Source: Candidatus Kouleothrix ribensis (lineage in GTDB: Bacteria > Chloroflexota > Chloroflexia > Chloroflexales > Roseiflexaceae). Taken from it: a stretch of 64,000 nt of DNA. Where the stretch lies: positions 4,402,001 through 4,466,000 of the forward strand of contig JADKGW010000001.1 in NCBI GenBank assembly GCA_016722075.1. The letters run 5' to 3'. Positions 28,801 through 38,666 of the stretch are shown piece after piece (position 1 is the first letter of the stretch; each line of letters opens with the position of its first letter). The notes beneath the pieces are model-generated. The model worked only from the letters and a program-made list of their open reading frames with translations, was not told where the DNA came from and ran no database searches. A program made the translations under genes and the position numbers.

Positions 28801-29668
28801 GATCTGGCTCCTTTGCGTCTGCGGCAGAGCGCCGTGCGTTTCGTGTTCACGCCAATGATACGCTTGCCCGGCCGCAATTGTTGCGCCGGCGGCATGGCTG
28901 GCTAGCCACCTTATGTATCGGCGCCGGCCTGCGGTGTGCCTTCGGCACTGGTTTGCCTGCGGCACGCCGCCAGCAGGGCAGGCTTGCGGCCCGCCGGTAC
29001 CCTGTGCGAGGCCGTAAGATATGGGTGGCCACATTACAGTATTGTCATCTATAGGTGGCATGCGGCACGGATCTAGACCGGAATGGCGGGCATGTTTTTT
29101 GAACTTTCTTTTACATTCGCTGCGCTACTACCGGTAATAGCCGTGCCGGAAACCCGTGAATATGACGAAATAAACATATACCGCTCACGTATCAATTGCG
29201 CCACATGAGCCATTTCTTCTTGTACAATGGCAAGTACAGTAAGTATCCGGCTAACATCATAGGCGCGCCGCGATGAGCATTCCTTCATTCTATGTGACGT
29301 TCTGATCCGGGGTTCCGTCTTTTACGATATCGGCTCAGACTCATCGCCAAGGTTGATTTGCGCACTCGGCCGGCCAGGCATGGCGGCACGCTGGTGCGTA
29401 TACACGTCTATATAGCATGGTCCTACGCAGGCTGCCGATCGGCAATCTAGGATGGCTATATACGCGTAGTATTACTACTTTCTATAACGCCGCACTCAGC
29501 TCCTTCTCAATAGAAAGTACACTCGCGCCTCAGCATATCGGCCATTGTTATGCCGGTGCGCGTGGTTGGTGCCGCGCGGCACGCGTGTTCAATGCAGTTG
29601 TTCGGAACTACTCACTGGTATTGTTCGGGGTTTTGTTGTTCGGAACGCCCGCAAGGAGGAAGGTAGTT
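28801..29668. other. Long regulatory gap upstream of the exopolysaccharide locus
   Basis: About 870 bp between the divergent PspC and dehydrogenase genes. No convincing gene was found (a 71-codon minus frame at 29073-29288 lacks context). It contains the inverted repeat tactttctat / atagaaagta (29476-29485 and 29510-29519) and three ttgttcgg words at 29598, 29621 and 29637, the last close to the dehydrogenase start. Both are candidate operator sites. Confidence 0.4.
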
Positions 29669-30642
29669 ATGGCTCGATTACTGATCATGGGCTCCGGGGT
29701 GGTTGGCCAGGCCACCGGCAAAGGCTTTGCGAAAAAAGGCCATCAGATCGGCTATGTCGACATTAACCCGCACACGATCGCCACGTTGCGCGCGGCCGGG
29801 CTCGCCGCCATGCCGGTGGCCGAGGTGGATTGGACCGCCTACGACGTGGTGCTGCTGGCCGTGCCCACCCCCAGCGTCGATGGCAAGATCGTGCTCGATT
29901 ACATCGAAGCTGCCGCACTCGATGTCGGCCGTGGCCTGGCCAGCGCCCCCCAGTTTGTCAGCGTGGTCGTGCGCAGCACCGTGCCGCCCACCACCACCGA
30001 GCAGCGCATCACCCCATCCTCGAACGCGCCTCGGGCAAGCGCGCCGGCCACGATTTCGGCGTGGCCATGAACCCCGAGTTCCTGCGCGCGGTCAGCAGCG
30101 AGCACGATTTCGCGCGGCCCTGGATCACCGTGCTCGGCAGCACCGACCGCCGCACGGCCGAGCTGCTCGACCAGCTATACGCGCCCTTTGGCGCGCTGAT
30201 CGTGCGCTGCACGCCGACCGAGGCCGAGATGATTAAGTATGTGAACAATGTCTACAACGCGGTCAAGATCAGCTACTTCAACGAGGTGCATGCGATCTGC
30301 GCCCAGCTGGGCATCGATAGCAGCCTGGTGGGGGCGGCGGTGGCGCGCAGCGCCGAGAGTATGTGGAACCCGCTGTACGGCACGCGCGGCGGGGTGCCGT
30401 ACGGCGGCGCGTGCCTGCCCAAAGACACCACCGCGTTCTTGCAGTTCGCCCGCGAGCGTGGCCTCGAGCACCTGGTGCTCGAAGCAACCATCGCCGCCAA
30501 TCAGCGCCTGGCATCCCAGGTGCCGGCCGCGCCTTCGCCCGATAAGATCGATGAGGTGCTCGGCGCGGTGCGCCAGAACCACCAGGCCACGACCGACGAG
30601 CTGATGCTCGAGCTGGGCAAGCGCTCGTCGATTACCCTGTAA
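29669..30642 (+). pseudogene. UDP-glucose/GDP-mannose dehydrogenase family gene with one-base frameshift
   Basis: The N-terminal part (LLIMGSGVVGQATGKGF, VLLAVPTPSVDGKI, VVRSTVPPTTTEQRI) and, in another frame, GVAMNPEFLRAVSSEHDF, EAEMIKYVNNVYNAVKISYFNE and the catalytic-cysteine motif GGACLPKDTTAF together give a nucleotide-sugar dehydrogenase that oxidises a sugar nucleotide to its uronate. The frames join at the run ACCCC at 30011-30015: one extra C restores ILERASGKRAGHDFG. Either the gene is newly broken or the run was miscalled in sequencing. The restored protein is about 324 residues and ends shortly after the central domain, so the C-terminal UDPG/MGDP domain is missing. AAGGAGG precedes the ATG. 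It is 22 bp upstream of the polysaccharide synthase. Confidence 0.75.
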
Positions 30643-30663
30643 TAGCGGACAGGAAAGAGCACC

Positions 30664-31893
30664 ATGGTCACGACTGTATCGGCACTCCTCCAACTCCTCG
30701 GGCACGCAATCTGGCTGGTGCCGATCGGCGCGCTTGGGTTGTTTCGCTGGGCGATGTGGCTGGCCAAGCGCATCCCGGCCCTGTTCTACCGCCCGATCGA
30801 GAATAGCTTCACCTGCAGCGCCACGATCGTTACCCCGGTCTACAACGAAGACCCGGCCCTGTTCCGCCGCGCGCTCGACTCCTGGATCGCCAACGCCCCC
30901 GACCGCATCATCGCCGTGATTGATGTCACCGATACCACCTGTATGGCCATCGCCCACACGTACCCGCAGGTCACGGTCATCCCGATCGACATCCCCGGCA
31001 AGCGCCCGGCCCTCGCCGCCGGCGTCGATGCCGCCGATACCGCGATCGTGGTGCTGGTCGATAGCGATGTGATCTGGGAGCCGGGCGTGCTGCGCAAGCT
31101 GACCATGCCCTTCGCCGACCCGACCATCGGCGGCGTGGGCACCCGCCAGCATATGTACCCCTCCGACGGCCAGCGCGCCACGCTCTGGGAGCGCCTGGCC
31201 GATATCTACCTCGACATCCGCTACGCCGACGAGGTGCCGGCGACCACGCGCTGGGGCCGCGCGGTCAGCTGCCTGTCGGGCCGCACGGCGGCCTACCGCA
31301 CCAGCCTGCTGCAGCAGCTGCGCGAGCCGTTCCTGCACGAGACCTTCAACGGCATCGCGTGTATGAGCGGCGACGACAAGCGCTACACCTCGTTGATCTT
31401 GCAGAACGGCTACCACACCTGGAACCAGCTCAACGCCTGCGTGTACTCGACCTTCAACCCGCGCTTTGGGGGGTTCGTGAAGCAGCGCATCCGCTGGAGC
31501 CGCAACAGCTTCCGCAGCGACCTGCGCGCGCTGTGGCAGGGGTGGGTGTGGCGGCATCCATACCTGGCGCTGATGCTGATCGACAAGACGATCGCGCCGT
31601 TCACGCTGCTGCTGGGGCCGCTGGTGCTGGGGCTGGCGCTGGTGCTGGGCAACTGGCCACTGGCGCTGGCGCTGGTGGTGTGGTGGCACGTGAGCCGGGC
31701 GGTGAAGATCTGGCCGCACCTGCGGCGGCAGCCGCGCGACTGGCTGATTCTGCCGGTGTTCATCGCGGTGACGTACTACATGTCGCTGGTGAAGGCGTAT
31801 GCGCTGGTGACGATCAACGAGCACAAGTGGCTGACCCGCGCGGTGGCCATGGTCGATGGCAAGGCCACCCGCGTGAGCGAGGCCGCGCAATAG
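30664..31893 (+). CDS. Processive family 2 glycosyltransferase (HAS/Alg8-like polysaccharide synthase)
   Basis: The 409-residue membrane enzyme has an N-terminal hydrophobic segment (10-40), a GT2 catalytic domain with TIVTPVYNED, the metal-binding DxD as VLVDSD (133-135), the acceptor-site region SGRTAAYRTS, the catalytic-base-type GDD (236-238) and the processive-synthase signature QxxRW (QRIRW, 274-278). Several transmembrane helices follow (LIDKTIAPFTLLLGPLVLGLALVLG split over two helices, and ILPVFIAVTYYMSLV). This layout is that of hyaluronan, cellulose and alginate (Alg8) synthases, which polymerise and export a linear glycan. The uronate donor could come from the adjacent dehydrogenase. 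No PilZ domain is fused. The polymer identity is inferred. Confidence 0.85.
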   Translation: MVTTVSALLQLLGHAIWLVPIGALGLFRWAMWLAKRIPALFYRPIENSFTCSATIVTPVYNEDPALFRRALDSWIANAPDRIIAVIDVTDTTCMAIAHTYPQVTVIPIDIPGKRPALAAGVDAADTAIVVLVDSDVIWEPGVLRKLTMPFADPTIGGVGTRQHMYPSDGQRATLWERLADIYLDIRYADEVPATTRWGRAVSCLSGRTAAYRTSLLQQLREPFLHETFNGIACMSGDDKRYTSLILQNGYHTWNQLNACVYSTFNPRFGGFVKQRIRWSRNSFRSDLRALWQGWVWRHPYLALMLIDKTIAPFTLLLGPLVLGLALVLGNWPLALALVVWWHVSRAVKIWPHLRRQPRDWLILPVFIAVTYYMSLVKAYALVTINEHKWLTRAVAMVDGKATRVSEAAQ

Positions 31894-31911
31894 GGCCGCT
31901 GCCTCCTGTGG

Positions 31912-32109
31912 GTTGTACACAAAAGCAGGAGCCAGGGGGCACAGCCCTCACGAAAAAACCGCTTCCACGTTGTACTTCCGATTATGATTGTTCTATAGCC
32001 AAACCCATGTGCGTTGTAAACGAAGGCGAAGGTCAGGGGGCGCAACCCCCAGAGAAAAATCCTTCCACGTTGCACTTCCGACTAGGGTTGCTCGATACAT
32101 TGGATATAT
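31912..32109. repeat. Two degenerate tandem copies of a ~101-bp sequence
   Basis: The segment from gttgtacac (31912) to about 32010 is repeated from gttgtaaac (32012) to about 32109. Shared words include cagggggc, ttccacgttg, acttccgat/acttccgact and gttgctc/gattgttc at a period of 101 bp. Each copy contains a small hairpin (gggggcgcaaccccc in the second). It fills the space between the synthase and epimerase genes. Confidence 0.6.
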
Positions 32110-35100
32110 ATGAAGATACTGCAGAATGATGCGGCGCGGCTGCCGTTATGGTTTATTGCGCTCATCGGCATTGTGGCCGCGCTGCTGCCACCCGCCAGTG
32201 CGCAGGCGCAGCCGCCTACGGTGCCGGTGCATTACGCCGCCGCCAACAACACGATCTATCTCGGCGACGACTATACCAACCCAGGCTTGGCCGGCTACCC
32301 CTCGCAGCCTGGCGCGCCCAAATCGCCGATCAGCATTCCACAGGTGGCGGCGGCGCTGAACAACCCGGCGCTGCTGGCCGACCAGGGCGGCGGCGCGTGG
32401 CTGCTGCGCGCCAACCTGGTGATCAGCGCGACCGCGCGGCTCGAGGCCACCAGCGCCACGATCGGCTGGCTGCGGCTCGACAGCACGCCGGGTACGCCGG
32501 CGATCAATCTGGTGGCCAGCGGCGGGCACCTGAATATCCAGAATATCACGGTGACCTCGTGGCAGACGATCTCGAACACGATCGACCTGAACTATGCCGA
32601 TGGCCGCAGCTACCTGCTGGCCCAGTACGGCGGGCGCATGGACATCGTCGGCGCGGAAGTGGCCTACCTGGGCTATGCCGACGGCCAGCCGAGCGGCCTG
32701 GCCTGGCGCCGCCGTGCCACCGATGCACGCCCCGAAACCGGCGCGACCGGCAGCATTGTCGGCAGCAATATCCACAACAACTACTTCGGCCAGTACTCGT
32801 TCGAGGCCTACGCCCTCAACGTCACCAACAACCAATTTCACCACAACGTGGTCTACGGCTTCGACCCACACGACTACTCGACCAAGTTCAATGTGGCCTA
32901 CAACCGCGTGTACAATAACGGCAAGCACGGCATCATCTTCTCGCGCGGCTGCACGCTCAACACCATCCACGACAACGAAGTATTCGACAACGCCGAGCAC
33001 GGGATCATGCTCGACCGCGGCAGCGACAGCAACACGATCGCCAACAACCTGGTGTATGGCAATCGCGACGGCATCGCGATCTTCCAGAGCTCGGGCAACA
33101 CCGTGGTGAATAACACCCTGCGCGACAACCTGCGCGGCGTGCGCGTGAACGCAACCTACGATGTGACCGACACCTTCGACGGCATCTCTACCGCCAACAC
33201 GATCGTCGGCAACACCATCACCAACAACGATCAGTACGGCGTGTACCTGTACGAGCGTGCCGACCGCAACACGATCAAGCAGAACAGCATCACCGGCAGC
33301 ACCGCCACGGGTGTGTATATCAAAACCGGCGGCAACACGATCGTCGACAATACCATTCGCCTGAACGGCACTGGCGTCGCGATCATCGGCGGCGCGCCGA
33401 CGCCCTTCCCGCCCGGCGGGCCTAAGCCGGTGCCGGCGCTCGAGCGCCCCGGCGACAAGAATAGTATCACCGCGAATACGATCGACGACAACGCCACGAT
33501 CGGCGTACAGCTTAAAGCCGCTACCAACACGCGGGTAGGCGCGCAATCGCCGGGCACAATTGCGGCCGAGGGCAACAGCATCAGCACCAACGGCACCTAT
33601 GGCGTGACGATGAACAGCGCCAGCACCGACACAACCGTGCGCGGCAATACGATCGAGGCCAATGGCGAGGCCGGCGTGCTGGTGAAAGATCCGGCGAGCG
33701 TGCGCAATCGCATCACGCGCAATCGTATCGCCGCGAACGGCAGCGCGGGTATCAGCATCGGCGCCGGCGCCAACGGCGGGATCGCGCCGCCGACAATCAC
33801 CAGCGCGCCCGACGCCAGTGTGGTGGCCGGCAAGGCCGTGCCGAATGCCACGATCGAGATCTACCGCGACCAGAACGGCCAGGGCGAGTACTTCAAAGGT
33901 AGCACCACCGCCAGCGGCACCGGTGATTGGAGCTTCACGCTGCCGGCCGGCGACGACCCGCAGCAGGGCCAGCTCACTGCGCTGGCGATCGTGGCCAACG
34001 GCAACACCTCGGGCTTCGGCGGCAATACGATCGGCGGCGTGCGCGCGATCTATACCGTCGGCGCGGGCCGCCACGGCGAGCTGACGGTGTTCGTCAGCGG
34101 GCCGAGCGCGATCGTCACGCTGCCCGACATCAAGCGCGCGCTCGATGTGATTAGCCCAACTACCCGGCTGCTCGAAGATCAGGGTGGCGGCGTGTGGCAG
34201 GCCAACGCCAGCCTGTTCTTCAACCGTGGCGTCACACTCACGCTGGGCCTCGACACCGTCTCGTGGCTCAAGCTGCGCAGCCAGGGCAGTTCCATCCAGC
34301 CTAGCGCGGCCGGTGGTGCCGGCTATAACTATGGCAGCTTCACGACACTACGCACCTACAACGGCGCCATCCTGATCGACGGCGTACGCGTGACCTCGTG
34401 GGACCCGGCTGCGAACGATTACGACCGCGACATCAGCAACGGCCGCAGCTATGTGATCGCCAAGTACGATGCGCGCATGGACATCAAGAACGCCGACATG
34501 AGCTACCTTGGCTCGGCCGACGGCGAGAGCTACGGCGTGGCCTGGCGCGACATCAACGACCCGCTGGCGCCCGACGTGCTGCGCACGCGTGTGACCGGCA
34601 GCGTGCTGAACAGCAGCTTCAGCTACAACTACTATGGCATCTACACCTTCCAGGCTCGTGATATGCTGTTCCGCAATAGCCAGTTCCACCACAACATCGG
34701 CTATGGTTTCGACCCACACGACTTCTCGCATCATTTCGTGATCGAAGACAACCAGGCCTTCGCGAACGGCAACCACGGCTTCATCATCTCGCGCGGCTGC
34801 AACAACTTCGTAATGCGGCGCAATAAGTCGTACGACAACCGCTACACCATCGGGGTCGACAATCGCCGCGCCCATGGCTTCATCCTCGACCCTGGCTCGC
34901 CCAACAGCGAGTTCGCGCAGGCCGCCTCGTACGACAACCTGCTCGAGGCCAACCAGGCCTGGGGCAACGACGGCTATGGCCTGCGCATCCTCGGCTCGAA
35001 TACCAACACCGTGCGCGGTAACACCTTCACCGGCAACCTGCAGGGCATCACGCTCGAGCAGGGCAGCACCGGCAATAGCCTGCTGAACAACACGATCGTC

Positions 35101-35991
35101 GGCAGCCAGCTCTACGGCATCTACTTGATCGGCGGCGCCGACGGCAACACGATCGACGGCAACACGATCACGCACAGCGGTAAGCATGGTATCTACATCA
35201 AAACCGGCAAGAATACTGTGACGCGAAATAGCGTAAGCGAAAACGGCTCGCTCGAAGGCATCACGCGGGTTGGCTCGGGGATCGCGACCTTGCCCGAAAC
35301 CAGCCTGGCGGCCGCACTGGCCGACTTCATCCCGCCCGGACAGCACGCCAGCCTGGCCGATGCGGCGCCCGAGCTGCTCGGCCCGCCCGAGCTGGCCAGC
35401 GCGGTCGATGGCAATGTGATCACACAGAACACGCTGATCCATAATATCAGCGCCGGCATCGAGCTGAAGGGCGCGGTTGGCACGCGCGTCGAGGGCAACC
35501 TGGCCCAGCTGAATGGCTTCAACGGCATCTACTTATCGGCCGGCACGCGCGCTACGCTAGTGCGCCAGAATGTGGCGGTTGGCAATGTTGGCCACGGCAT
35601 TCGGGCCAACGGCGCCGATGTGCTGTTCAATCGCTGGGAGGCCAACAGCGTGTATGCCAACAGCGTCGGCGGGATCGCGATTACCGCCGGGGCAAATGGC
35701 GGCGCGCGCCCACCCACCTTCAGCGTGCAGGGCACGACTGTGCGCGGCACGGCCGCGCCGGGTGCGACGATCGAGATCTTCTCGGATAACGGCCAGCAGG
35801 CGCGCTTCTTCGAGGGCCGCGTCACGGCCGGCAGCGACGGCACATTCACGTTCACGGCCGGCACGCCCTGGCAGGGGCCGAACATTAACGCGCTGGCAAC
35901 CGATACAAGCGCTAACTCGTCGGCGCTGACCTTTAACGTAGGCGAGTTCGTAGCGTTCGCGCACGTCTATCTACCTTTGGCACGCCGATAG
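32110..35991 (+). CDS. Secreted protein with two AlgG-like parallel beta-helix epimerase domains
   Basis: The 1293-residue product has a signal peptide (helix WFIALIGIVAALLPPASAQA, likely cut near residue 34). Two similar halves follow, each with a lead module (LLADQGGGAWLLRANLV; LLEDQGGGVWQANASLF), right-handed beta-helix repeats and an Ig-like module. Each helix carries the DPHD motif of alginate C5-epimerase AlgG (252-255 and 868-871) and, about 25 residues after its His, HGIIFSR or HGFIISR with the charge-neutralising Arg (279 and 895), so both sites look complete. The protein ends VYLPLARR, a tail seen in other Chloroflexota secreted proteins. It likely epimerises uronic residues of the polymer made by the upstream synthase outside the cell. 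Substrate is inferred. Confidence 0.8.
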   Translation: MKILQNDAARLPLWFIALIGIVAALLPPASAQAQPPTVPVHYAAANNTIYLGDDYTNPGLAGYPSQPGAPKSPISIPQVAAALNNPALLADQGGGAWLLRANLVISATARLEATSATIGWLRLDSTPGTPAINLVASGGHLNIQNITVTSWQTISNTIDLNYADGRSYLLAQYGGRMDIVGAEVAYLGYADGQPSGLAWRRRATDARPETGATGSIVGSNIHNNYFGQYSFEAYALNVTNNQFHHNVVYGFDPHDYSTKFNVAYNRVYNNGKHGIIFSRGCTLNTIHDNEVFDNAEHGIMLDRGSDSNTIANNLVYGNRDGIAIFQSSGNTVVNNTLRDNLRGVRVNATYDVTDTFDGISTANTIVGNTITNNDQYGVYLYERADRNTIKQNSITGSTATGVYIKTGGNTIVDNTIRLNGTGVAIIGGAPTPFPPGGPKPVPALERPGDKNSITANTIDDNATIGVQLKAATNTRVGAQSPGTIAAEGNSISTNGTYGVTMNSASTDTTVRGNTIEANGEAGVLVKDPASVRNRITRNRIAANGSAGISIGAGANGGIAPPTITSAPDASVVAGKAVPNATIEIYRDQNGQGEYFKGSTTASGTGDWSFTLPAGDDPQQGQLTALAIVANGNTSGFGGNTIGGVRAIYTVGAGRHGELTVFVSGPSAIVTLPDIKRALDVISPTTRLLEDQGGGVWQANASLFFNRGVTLTLGLDTVSWLKLRSQGSSIQPSAAGGAGYNYGSFTTLRTYNGAILIDGVRVTSWDPAANDYDRDISNGRSYVIAKYDARMDIKNADMSYLGSADGESYGVAWRDINDPLAPDVLRTRVTGSVLNSSFSYNYYGIYTFQARDMLFRNSQFHHNIGYGFDPHDFSHHFVIEDNQAFANGNHGFIISRGCNNFVMRRNKSYDNRYTIGVDNRRAHGFILDPGSPNSEFAQAASYDNLLEANQAWGNDGYGLRILGSNTNTVRGNTFTGNLQGITLEQGSTGNSLLNNTIVGSQLYGIYLIGGADGNTIDGNTITHSGKHGIYIKTGKNTVTRNSVSENGSLEGITRVGSGIATLPETSLAAALADFIPPGQHASLADAAPELLGPPELASAVDGNVITQNTLIHNISAGIELKGAVGTRVEGNLAQLNGFNGIYLSAGTRATLVRQNVAVGNVGHGIRANGADVLFNRWEANSVYANSVGGIAITAGANGGARPPTFSVQGTTVRGTAAPGATIEIFSDNGQQARFFEGRVTAGSDGTFTFTAGTPWQGPNINALATDTSANSSALTFNVGEFVAFAHVYLPLARR

Positions 35992-36057
35992 GCACGCCAG
36001 CACTGCTATTGCGGCGCCGGCAGCGCGCCGCCTGAACCCAAAGAAAAGGGCACCCTT

Positions 36058-38619
36058 ATGCTTGTTCAAACCAGCCCCGAGCTAAGTGCCACTGCGGCCG
36101 ATCTACGCGCCGACCAGATCTCGCGGCGCGGGCGCTCATTGACGATTCTTATGTTCGGCATCGCGGCACTGCTGCTGGTGCTGGCATTCCTGTGGATCGG
36201 TGCCCGGCGCGTCAATATAGTGTTTGTCAGCCGTGGCGACGCGGCCATCCAATCGCACGACTACGCGGCGGCGCAGCGCGATTACACCTGGGCCATCCGC
36301 TTCGATCGCCAGGATGTACACGCCTACTTCGAGCGCGGCCTGGCGCGCCAGCAGCTCGATAACCACGCAGGCGCCATTCGCGATTTCACGCGCATGATCG
36401 CCCTACGCCCCGATGCTGCAGCGGCCTACGCCGCGCGCGGTATCAGCCAGATGCGGCTGGCAAACTACCAGGCCGCCGCCGATGACTTCGGCATGGCGAT
36501 TGCGCGCCAGCCAAATAATGCCGGCTACTACGCCGCCCGCGCGCGCGCCTACGCGGCGGGCGCAACGGCCGCCGGCATGTGGCAGCGCGCCGCCGACGAT
36601 ATGAGCGCGGCACTGCGGCTGGCGCCCGACGAACCCAGCTACCTGCTCGACCGCGCGCGCTATTACGGCCAGCTCGATCAGCTCGTGCCGGCCCTGGCCG
36701 ATGCCGACCACCTGCTGCGGATCGAGCCGGCCAACGTGCCGGCACTGCACACCCGCAGCGACCTGCGCGAGCGCGCGAGCGACATGACCGGTGCGCTGGC
36801 CGACCTCGACGCGGCAGTGCGGCTACAGCCCAACGCCGCCGCGCCATATACCCGCCGCGGCGCCTTCTACGATCGGCGCGGCGATGATACTCAGGCGCTG
36901 GCCGACTACCAACGCGCCCTGGCGATCACCCCCGATCTGGCGTGGGTCTACACCAAGGTTGGCCTGATTCAGCACCACCGCGGCGCGCTGGCTGCAGCCG
37001 AAGATAGCTACAGCCGCGCGATCACGCTACAGCCGGGCGACAGCGTGGCGCTGTACCGGCGCGCGCACCTGCGCTTCGACAGCGGCCACTACACTGCGGC
37101 GCTCGATGACACCCGCCAATCGCTGGCGCTCGCGCCCGACTCGGCCGATACGCTGGTGCTGCGGGCGCGGATCGAGCGCGCGCTTGGCCAGCTCGACGCG
37201 GCCAACACCGACGCCAGCCGGGCGATTGCGCTTGCCCAGAACAAGCCGGCCGCCTACCTCGAGCGCGCGCGCGTGGCGCGTGCCCAGGGCGACATCGCCG
37301 CAGCGCTGCGCGACCTCGGGCAGGCGATCGAGCTGACCCCCGCGAATGCCTCGGCGCGCGCCGATCGGGCCGCGCTCTACCTCACGCAACACGCCTACGA
37401 CGCCGCACTGGCCGATTACGACGAGGCCATCGCACAGCAGCCCGACGATGCAGACCTGTACATCGCCCGCGGCAAGGCCCGCCGCCTGGCCGGCGATCTG
37501 GCCAGCGCGCAGGCCGATTTCGAGTACGCCACCACGTTGGCCACCACCACGCCCGACGGCTATATCGAGCTGGGGGTGCTGGCGGCCGGCCGTGGCGATA
37601 CCCAGCTGGCAATGCAGAGTTTCGAGCGCGCGCTGGCGCTGGGCGCCGGCGATGCACGCGTGTTCGCCGCGCGTGGCCGTGTGCTGGCCGACCAGGGCAA
37701 CCTGCCGGCGGCGGCGGCCGATCTCAAGCGCTCGCTGCTGCTGCGCCCCGACGACGTGGCAACGCTGCTGGTGCGCGGGCGCGTGTACGCCGGGCAGGGC
37801 CGGGCTGCCGAGGCCCTGGCCGATTTCAACCGCGCTGTCGAGCTACAGACTGATGATATCGATGCATTGCTGGCGCGCGCACGCTACCAGGCGCAGAGCG
37901 GGGCATTCGCACCGGCACTCGACGACACCGCCACTGCCCTCGAGCGCCGCCCCAACGCCATCCCAGCCCTGCTGACCCGCGCCCGGATCTACGCACAGCA
38001 GGGCGATCTCACCCGCGCGATCGGCGATGTCGGCCAGGTGTTGGCACTCGACCACGCGAACCTCGAGGCCCGGCTGCTCAGCGCCCGGCTATATGGCAAG
38101 GGCCAGTGGACCAACCAGGCGCTCGATGAGATCAACCGCGTGCTGGCGCTCAGCCCGAACGATGCTGCTGCCTATCGCGAGCGGGCCGCGCTGCGCGAGC
38201 GGCTCGGCGACCTCGATGGCGCACGCGCCGACCTCGAGCGCGCGCTGGCGCTGACACCCGGCAACACCGCGCTGGCGTTGCGCCAGGCGGCGCTGCTCGA
38301 GCAACAGGGCAACCTGCACGAGGCGCTGGTGCTGTATGGCCAGGCCATCGCGCTGAGCGATAGCCCAGGCGAGCTGTACCTGCACGCCGGCAAACTGCGC
38401 TATCGGCTCGGGCAGTATCGCCGGTCGCTGGCCAACTTCGAGGCCGCACTCGAACAACTGCCGGGTAACGCCGAGGCCTACGTTGGAATTGGCCGCGCCC
38501 AGCGCCAGCTAGGCCACGATGCAGCCGCGATTACGGCGTTCAAGCAGTATCTGCGGCTGGATGCGACCGCAGCCGACCGCAGCGAGATCGCCGCGTGGGT
38601 GCGTAAGCACGGCGGCTAG
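36058..38619 (+). CDS. Membrane-anchored TPR-repeat protein
   Basis: The 853-residue product starts with a short cytoplasmic stretch and one transmembrane helix (LTILMFGIAALLLVLAFLWIG, about residues 30-50). The rest is about twenty TPR repeats of 34 residues with the usual W-LG-Y-A-F-A-P pattern, for example AYAARGISQMRLANYQAAADDF. No catalytic domain is present. It lies 66 bp after the double-epimerase gene in the same direction. By analogy with AlgK or other TPR scaffolds in synthase-dependent polysaccharide systems it could hold synthase and epimerase together at the membrane; this is inference from position and fold. Confidence 0.85.
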   Translation: MLVQTSPELSATAADLRADQISRRGRSLTILMFGIAALLLVLAFLWIGARRVNIVFVSRGDAAIQSHDYAAAQRDYTWAIRFDRQDVHAYFERGLARQQLDNHAGAIRDFTRMIALRPDAAAAYAARGISQMRLANYQAAADDFGMAIARQPNNAGYYAARARAYAAGATAAGMWQRAADDMSAALRLAPDEPSYLLDRARYYGQLDQLVPALADADHLLRIEPANVPALHTRSDLRERASDMTGALADLDAAVRLQPNAAAPYTRRGAFYDRRGDDTQALADYQRALAITPDLAWVYTKVGLIQHHRGALAAAEDSYSRAITLQPGDSVALYRRAHLRFDSGHYTAALDDTRQSLALAPDSADTLVLRARIERALGQLDAANTDASRAIALAQNKPAAYLERARVARAQGDIAAALRDLGQAIELTPANASARADRAALYLTQHAYDAALADYDEAIAQQPDDADLYIARGKARRLAGDLASAQADFEYATTLATTTPDGYIELGVLAAGRGDTQLAMQSFERALALGAGDARVFAARGRVLADQGNLPAAAADLKRSLLLRPDDVATLLVRGRVYAGQGRAAEALADFNRAVELQTDDIDALLARARYQAQSGAFAPALDDTATALERRPNAIPALLTRARIYAQQGDLTRAIGDVGQVLALDHANLEARLLSARLYGKGQWTNQALDEINRVLALSPNDAAAYRERAALRERLGDLDGARADLERALALTPGNTALALRQAALLEQQGNLHEALVLYGQAIALSDSPGELYLHAGKLRYRLGQYRRSLANFEAALEQLPGNAEAYVGIGRAQRQLGHDAAAITAFKQYLRLDATAADRSEIAAWVRKHGG

Positions 38620-38666
38620 CCAGGCGATGGCGTAGGATTCAGGCCGAAGCGGCACTACAAGCAGCA

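Noticed and set aside
29073..29288. 71-codon minus-strand frame
   Set aside because: No ribosome-binding site, no family match and codon use unlike neighbours.
32146..34074. A 642-codon minus-strand frame
   Set aside because: It lies opposite the beta-helix gene, and its Asp/Val/His-rich sequence mirrors the Asn/Ile repeats of the real protein.
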